A stretch of 37,831 nt of DNA from Limnohabitans sp. (GTDB lineage Bacteria; Pseudomonadota; Gammaproteobacteria; Burkholderiales; Burkholderiaceae_C): positions 1 to 37,831 of the forward strand of contig NZ_JAFEIF010000023.1 of the NCBI RefSeq assembly GCF_017848645.1, read 5' to 3'. The translations under genes and the position numbers were made by a program. Each line of letters begins with the position of its first letter. The stretch's first letter is position 1. The notes under the pieces were generated by a model. The model worked only from the letters and a program-made list of their open reading frames with translations. It did not search any database and was not told the origin of the DNA. This document shows positions 35,388-37,831 of the stretch, piece by piece.

Positions 35388-35392
35388 TTGAA

Positions 35393-36523
35393 ATGAGCAA
35401 GTTAGTAGGTTTGGTGGGCTGGCGCGGCATGGTCGGCTCGGTGTTGATGGACCGCATGGTTCAGGAAAAAGACTTTGACCTGATCGAGCCTCTGTTCTTC
35501 TCCACGTCCAATTCAGGCGGCAAAGCCCCCTCGATGGCCAAGAACGAAACCACGCTGCAAGACGCTTTCGACATCGAACAGCTCAAGCGCTGCGAGATCA
35601 TCATCACCGCCCAAGGCGGCGACTACACCTCCGAAGTCTTCCCCAAGCTGCGCGCTGCGGGCTGGAATGGCCACTGGATCGACGCAGCCTCGACCCTGCG
35701 CATGGAAAAAGACGCGGTCATCATCCTGGACCCGGTCAACATGCCCGTGATCCAAAACGCGCTGGTGCACGGCGGCAAAAACTGGGTGGGCGGCAACTGC
35801 ACCGTGTCCTGCATGCTGATGGGCGTGGGTGCCTTGTACAAAGCCGGTTTGGTGGAGTGGATGAGCACCCAAACCTACCAAGCGGCCTCGGGCGGCGGCG
35901 CACAGCACATGCGCGAGCTGCTGACCCAATACGGCACGCTGAACGCCGAGGTCAAAGCTCTGCTGGACGACCCCAAGAGCGCCATTTTGGAAATCGACCG
36001 CATGGTGGTGGCCAAACAACGCGCCCTGACCGCCAACGAGACCGCCAACTTTGGCGTGCCGCTGGGCGGCTCGCTGATCCCCTGGATCGACAAGGACCTG
36101 GGCAACGGCATGTCCAAGGAAGAGTGGAAAGGCATGGCCGAAACCAACAAAATCTTGGGGCTCGGCGAGGCTTTTGGCTCCGCCGCCATTCCGGTCGACG
36201 GTTTCTGCGTGCGCGTAGGTGCCATGCGCTGCCACAGCCAGGCACTGACCTTCAAACTCAAAAAAGAAGTGCCCGTGGCCGACCTTGAAGCCATGATCGC
36301 CGCCGACAACGAGTGGGTCAAAGTGATTCCTAACACCCGCGAAGCGACTATCAAAGACTTGACACCTGTGGCTGTCACCGGCACCATGACCATCCCTGTG
36401 GGACGTGTACGCCAGTTGGCCATGGGACCGGAGTATATTGGCGCCTTTACCATTGGCGATCAGTTGCTTTGGGGTGCGGCCGAGCCGCTGCGCCGCATGC
36501 TGCGCATCCTGCTGGATGCCTGA
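35393..36523 (+). CDS. asd: Aspartate-semialdehyde dehydrogenase
   Basis: A 376-residue NADP-dependent enzyme reducing aspartyl phosphate to aspartate semialdehyde, the branch point to lysine/diaminopimelate, threonine, methionine and isoleucine. It has the N-terminal [18 protein letters not shown], the catalytic Cys136 in [13 protein letters not shown], the substrate-binding [14 protein letters not shown], and the catalytic His in [14 protein letters not shown]. It belongs to the Gram-negative branch by length and by the GWRGMVGS motif. AAAGG at 35380-35384 precedes the ATG. A 248-base upstream gap holds a possible leader-peptide control region. fimV follows after 37 bases with no terminator. 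Confidence 0.97.
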   Translation: MSKLVGLVGWRGMVGSVLMDRMVQEKDFDLIEPLFFSTSNSGGKAPSMAKNETTLQDAFDIEQLKRCEIIITAQGGDYTSEVFPKLRAAGWNGHWIDAASTLRMEKDAVIILDPVNMPVIQNALVHGGKNWVGGNCTVSCMLMGVGALYKAGLVEWMSTQTYQAASGGGAQHMRELLTQYGTLNAEVKALLDDPKSAILEIDRMVVAKQRALTANETANFGVPLGGSLIPWIDKDLGNGMSKEEWKGMAETNKILGLGEAFGSAAIPVDGFCVRVGAMRCHSQALTFKLKKEVPVADLEAMIAADNEWVKVIPNTREATIKDLTPVAVTGTMTIPVGRVRQLAMGPEYIGAFTIGDQLLWGAAEPLRRMLRILLDA

Positions 36524-36560
36524 TTTGCTCTTCAAAAAACAACCGTTTTCCGGGATATCC

Positions 36561-37831
36561 ATGGGTCAATCCAACTGCCAAAAAACAAAAAATCTCAAGA
36601 TGAAAGCGCTGAGTGCTTTGGTTTTTTCAGCATGGGCTTTGCCTGTGGTGGCCCTGGATCTGGGCCGACTTCAAGTCCTCTCGGCCATTGGCGAGCCCCT
36701 GAGGGCCGAAATTGAAGTGGCTCAGGCCTCACCTGAAGAATTGCGGACACTGCGGGCCCAACTGGCCTCACCGGGGGCCTTCAACCAAGCGGGCATGGAA
36801 TTCAATCCCGCTTTGAACGGGGTCACGGCCAACTTGCAAACCCGAGCCAATGGTGCCCCGTTCATTGCCTTGAACGGTCGAGCGCCCATTCAGGAAAACT
36901 TCATTGACCTGATCCTGGAAACACAAACCTCCTCTGGCAAACTGACCAAAAACTACGCTTTGCTGCTCAATGCGGTGAGCGAACGTGTGACCACTGCAAC
37001 ATCGCCCTCGGTTCCTGCGATCAATACGCGGGTGCCAGGTATGCCTACCCCCATCCGGGAGTCCGTGCAAACGAGCCCGTCTGCGGCGCTGAGTCGCCCC
37101 CTTGAAACACCCACGCCCCTGAATGCAACCAGTGTCGAGCTCAACGACAAACAAATCCCTGTTTATCGCTTTGCGCCTGTGGACAATGCGCAGGCTCCCG
37201 TCGCAAGCACCAGATCAAACGAATTCAGCCGCACCAATTCAGCAGCGCTGAAAGCACCAGCCGTTCAAGCCAATCCCAGAGCCGCCACCGAAATTTCCCG
37301 CGACAAAACCATCACAGTCAGGACAGGTGACACAGCATCTCGGCTGGCCCTGCGCTATCTGGGTTCGAACGTTTCTTTGGACCAAATGATGCTGGCCATG
37401 CTCAAGGCCAACCCGGATGCATTCATTCAGGGCAACGTGAACTTGGTCAAGGCAGGTGCTGTTTTGCGCATACCAGACACCGAAGAAGCCACGCAAATTC
37501 CTCGCGCAGAAGCTCGCAAAACCGTGATTGCTCAGGCCAAGGAGTTTGCTGAATACGCCAGACGCCTGGCCGAGTCACCCCTCTTGGTGGACTCCAAAAA
37601 TACCCGCGCCATGTCTGGCAAAGTCACTGCAGAGGCTGAAAAAACAGAGACCCCTGCATCGCAGCAAGACAAGCTGACTTTGTCCAAGTCGAGTGTCAGT
37701 TCGACGGCGACAGAAGCCAAAATCGCCAGCGAGCGCGAAACCAAGGACGCTTCTGACCAATTGGCAGCCCTGAACAAAAACCTGAAGGATCTGGAGGCTC
37801 TGGCCCAAAACCCTGCCGCCCCCGTCTCCCC
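36561..37831 (+). CDS. fimV: FimV-like protein, N-terminal part (runs off right edge)
   Basis: The frame is open for 423 codons to the window end. A signal peptide (ALSALVFSAWALPVVA) leads to the FimV N-terminal domain: LDLGRLQVLSAIGEPLRAEI, then NGAPFIALNGRAPIQENFID. A LysM peptidoglycan-binding domain follows at about residues 251-310 (KTITVRTGDTASRLALRYLG), then a Ser/Thr/Lys-rich low-complexity stretch and the beginning of a coiled coil. FimV is a cell-wall-anchored inner-membrane protein supporting type IV pilus assembly and polar cAMP signalling in Pseudomonas. ATG 36561 (MGQSNCQKTK) or ATG 36600 could start it. The asd-fimV order is common in betaproteobacteria. The cytoplasmic TPR end is outside the window. 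Confidence 0.9.
   Translation, partial: MGQSNCQKTKNLKMKALSALVFSAWALPVVALDLGRLQVLSAIGEPLRAEIEVAQASPEELRTLRAQLASPGAFNQAGMEFNPALNGVTANLQTRANGAPFIALNGRAPIQENFIDLILETQTSSGKLTKNYALLLNAVSERVTTATSPSVPAINTRVPGMPTPIRESVQTSPSAALSRPLETPTPLNATSVELNDKQIPVYRFAPVDNAQAPVASTRSNEFSRTNSAALKAPAVQANPRAATEISRDKTITVRTGDTASRLALRYLGSNVSLDQMMLAMLKANPDAFIQGNVNLVKAGAVLRIPDTEEATQIPRAEARKTVIAQAKEFAEYARRLAESPLLVDSKNTRAMSGKVTAEAEKTETPASQQDKLTLSKSSVSSTATEAKIASERETKDASDQLAALNKNLKDLEALAQNPAAPVS

Noticed and set aside
1..37831. CRISPR arrays, insertion sequences, prophage genes, attachment sites or toxin-antitoxin pairs
   Set aside because: Looked for across the window; no spaced repeats, transposase or integrase motifs, or foreign-looking composition seen.

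Overview
The window is a high-GC bacterial chromosome segment made almost entirely of core genes. Several features point to a betaproteobacterium of the order Burkholderiales, probably family Comamonadaceae (Limnohabitans/Rhodoferax/Polaromonas-like). These are the tmRNA tag ANDERFALAA, the gyrA-serC-pheA-tyrA-aroA/cmk-rpsA-ihfB-lapA-lapB order, the leuCDB-asd-fimV order, and an EPSP synthase fused to cytidylate kinase. The family-level assignment is inferred from gene content, not from a database search. I see no phage, insertion sequence, CRISPR array or integration site.

Region 1 (1-5.6 kb) is a minus-strand surface-polysaccharide operon. A phosphomannomutase/phosphoglucomutase comes first, followed by three glycosyltransferases and an O-antigen ligase/polymerase-like membrane protein, all with overlapping ends. 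The C-terminal end of another plus-strand gene enters at the left edge and converges on it. Region 2 (5.6-11.1 kb) holds housekeeping and accessory genes: ogt, an EamA-type exporter, an RlmN-like radical SAM methyltransferase with slyX, metK behind a long structured leader, a phosphoribosyltransferase, and a host-attachment-family protein. Region 3 (11.1-15.7 kb) is a three-gene MacB-like export system (ATPase, double-FtsX permease, HlyD adaptor). Region 4 (15.7-20 kb) is on the minus strand: an amidase, tmRNA (ssrA), gph, ubiG and an OmpA-family lipid-to-peptidoglycan linker protein.

Region 5 (20.1-31.8 kb, plus strand) runs gyrA, serC, pheA, tyrA, aroA-cmk, rpsA, ihfB, lapA, lapB. It joins serine and aromatic amino-acid synthesis to the DNA/translation machinery and to control of LPS synthesis. 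Region 6 (31.9 kb to the end) holds leuC-leuD-leuB (leucine), asd (aspartate family) and the start of fimV, which runs off the right edge.

The most interesting non-coding signals are two 5' leaders. Upstream of asd is a 33-codon open frame with a Thr/Lys/Ile-rich end (five Thr in its last eleven codons). Its ATG sits almost at a predicted transcription start. Behind it are mutually exclusive hairpins, one of which displays a loop complementary to the asd ribosome-binding site: a candidate, apparently undescribed, leader-peptide attenuator. Upstream of metK is a ~120-nt leader in which an AGGCTCC segment can pair with the ribosome-binding site and is followed by six U residues, a possible riboswitch-like expression platform. 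Other points of note are Gln at the quinolone-critical Ser83 position of GyrA and the aroA-cmk fusion.
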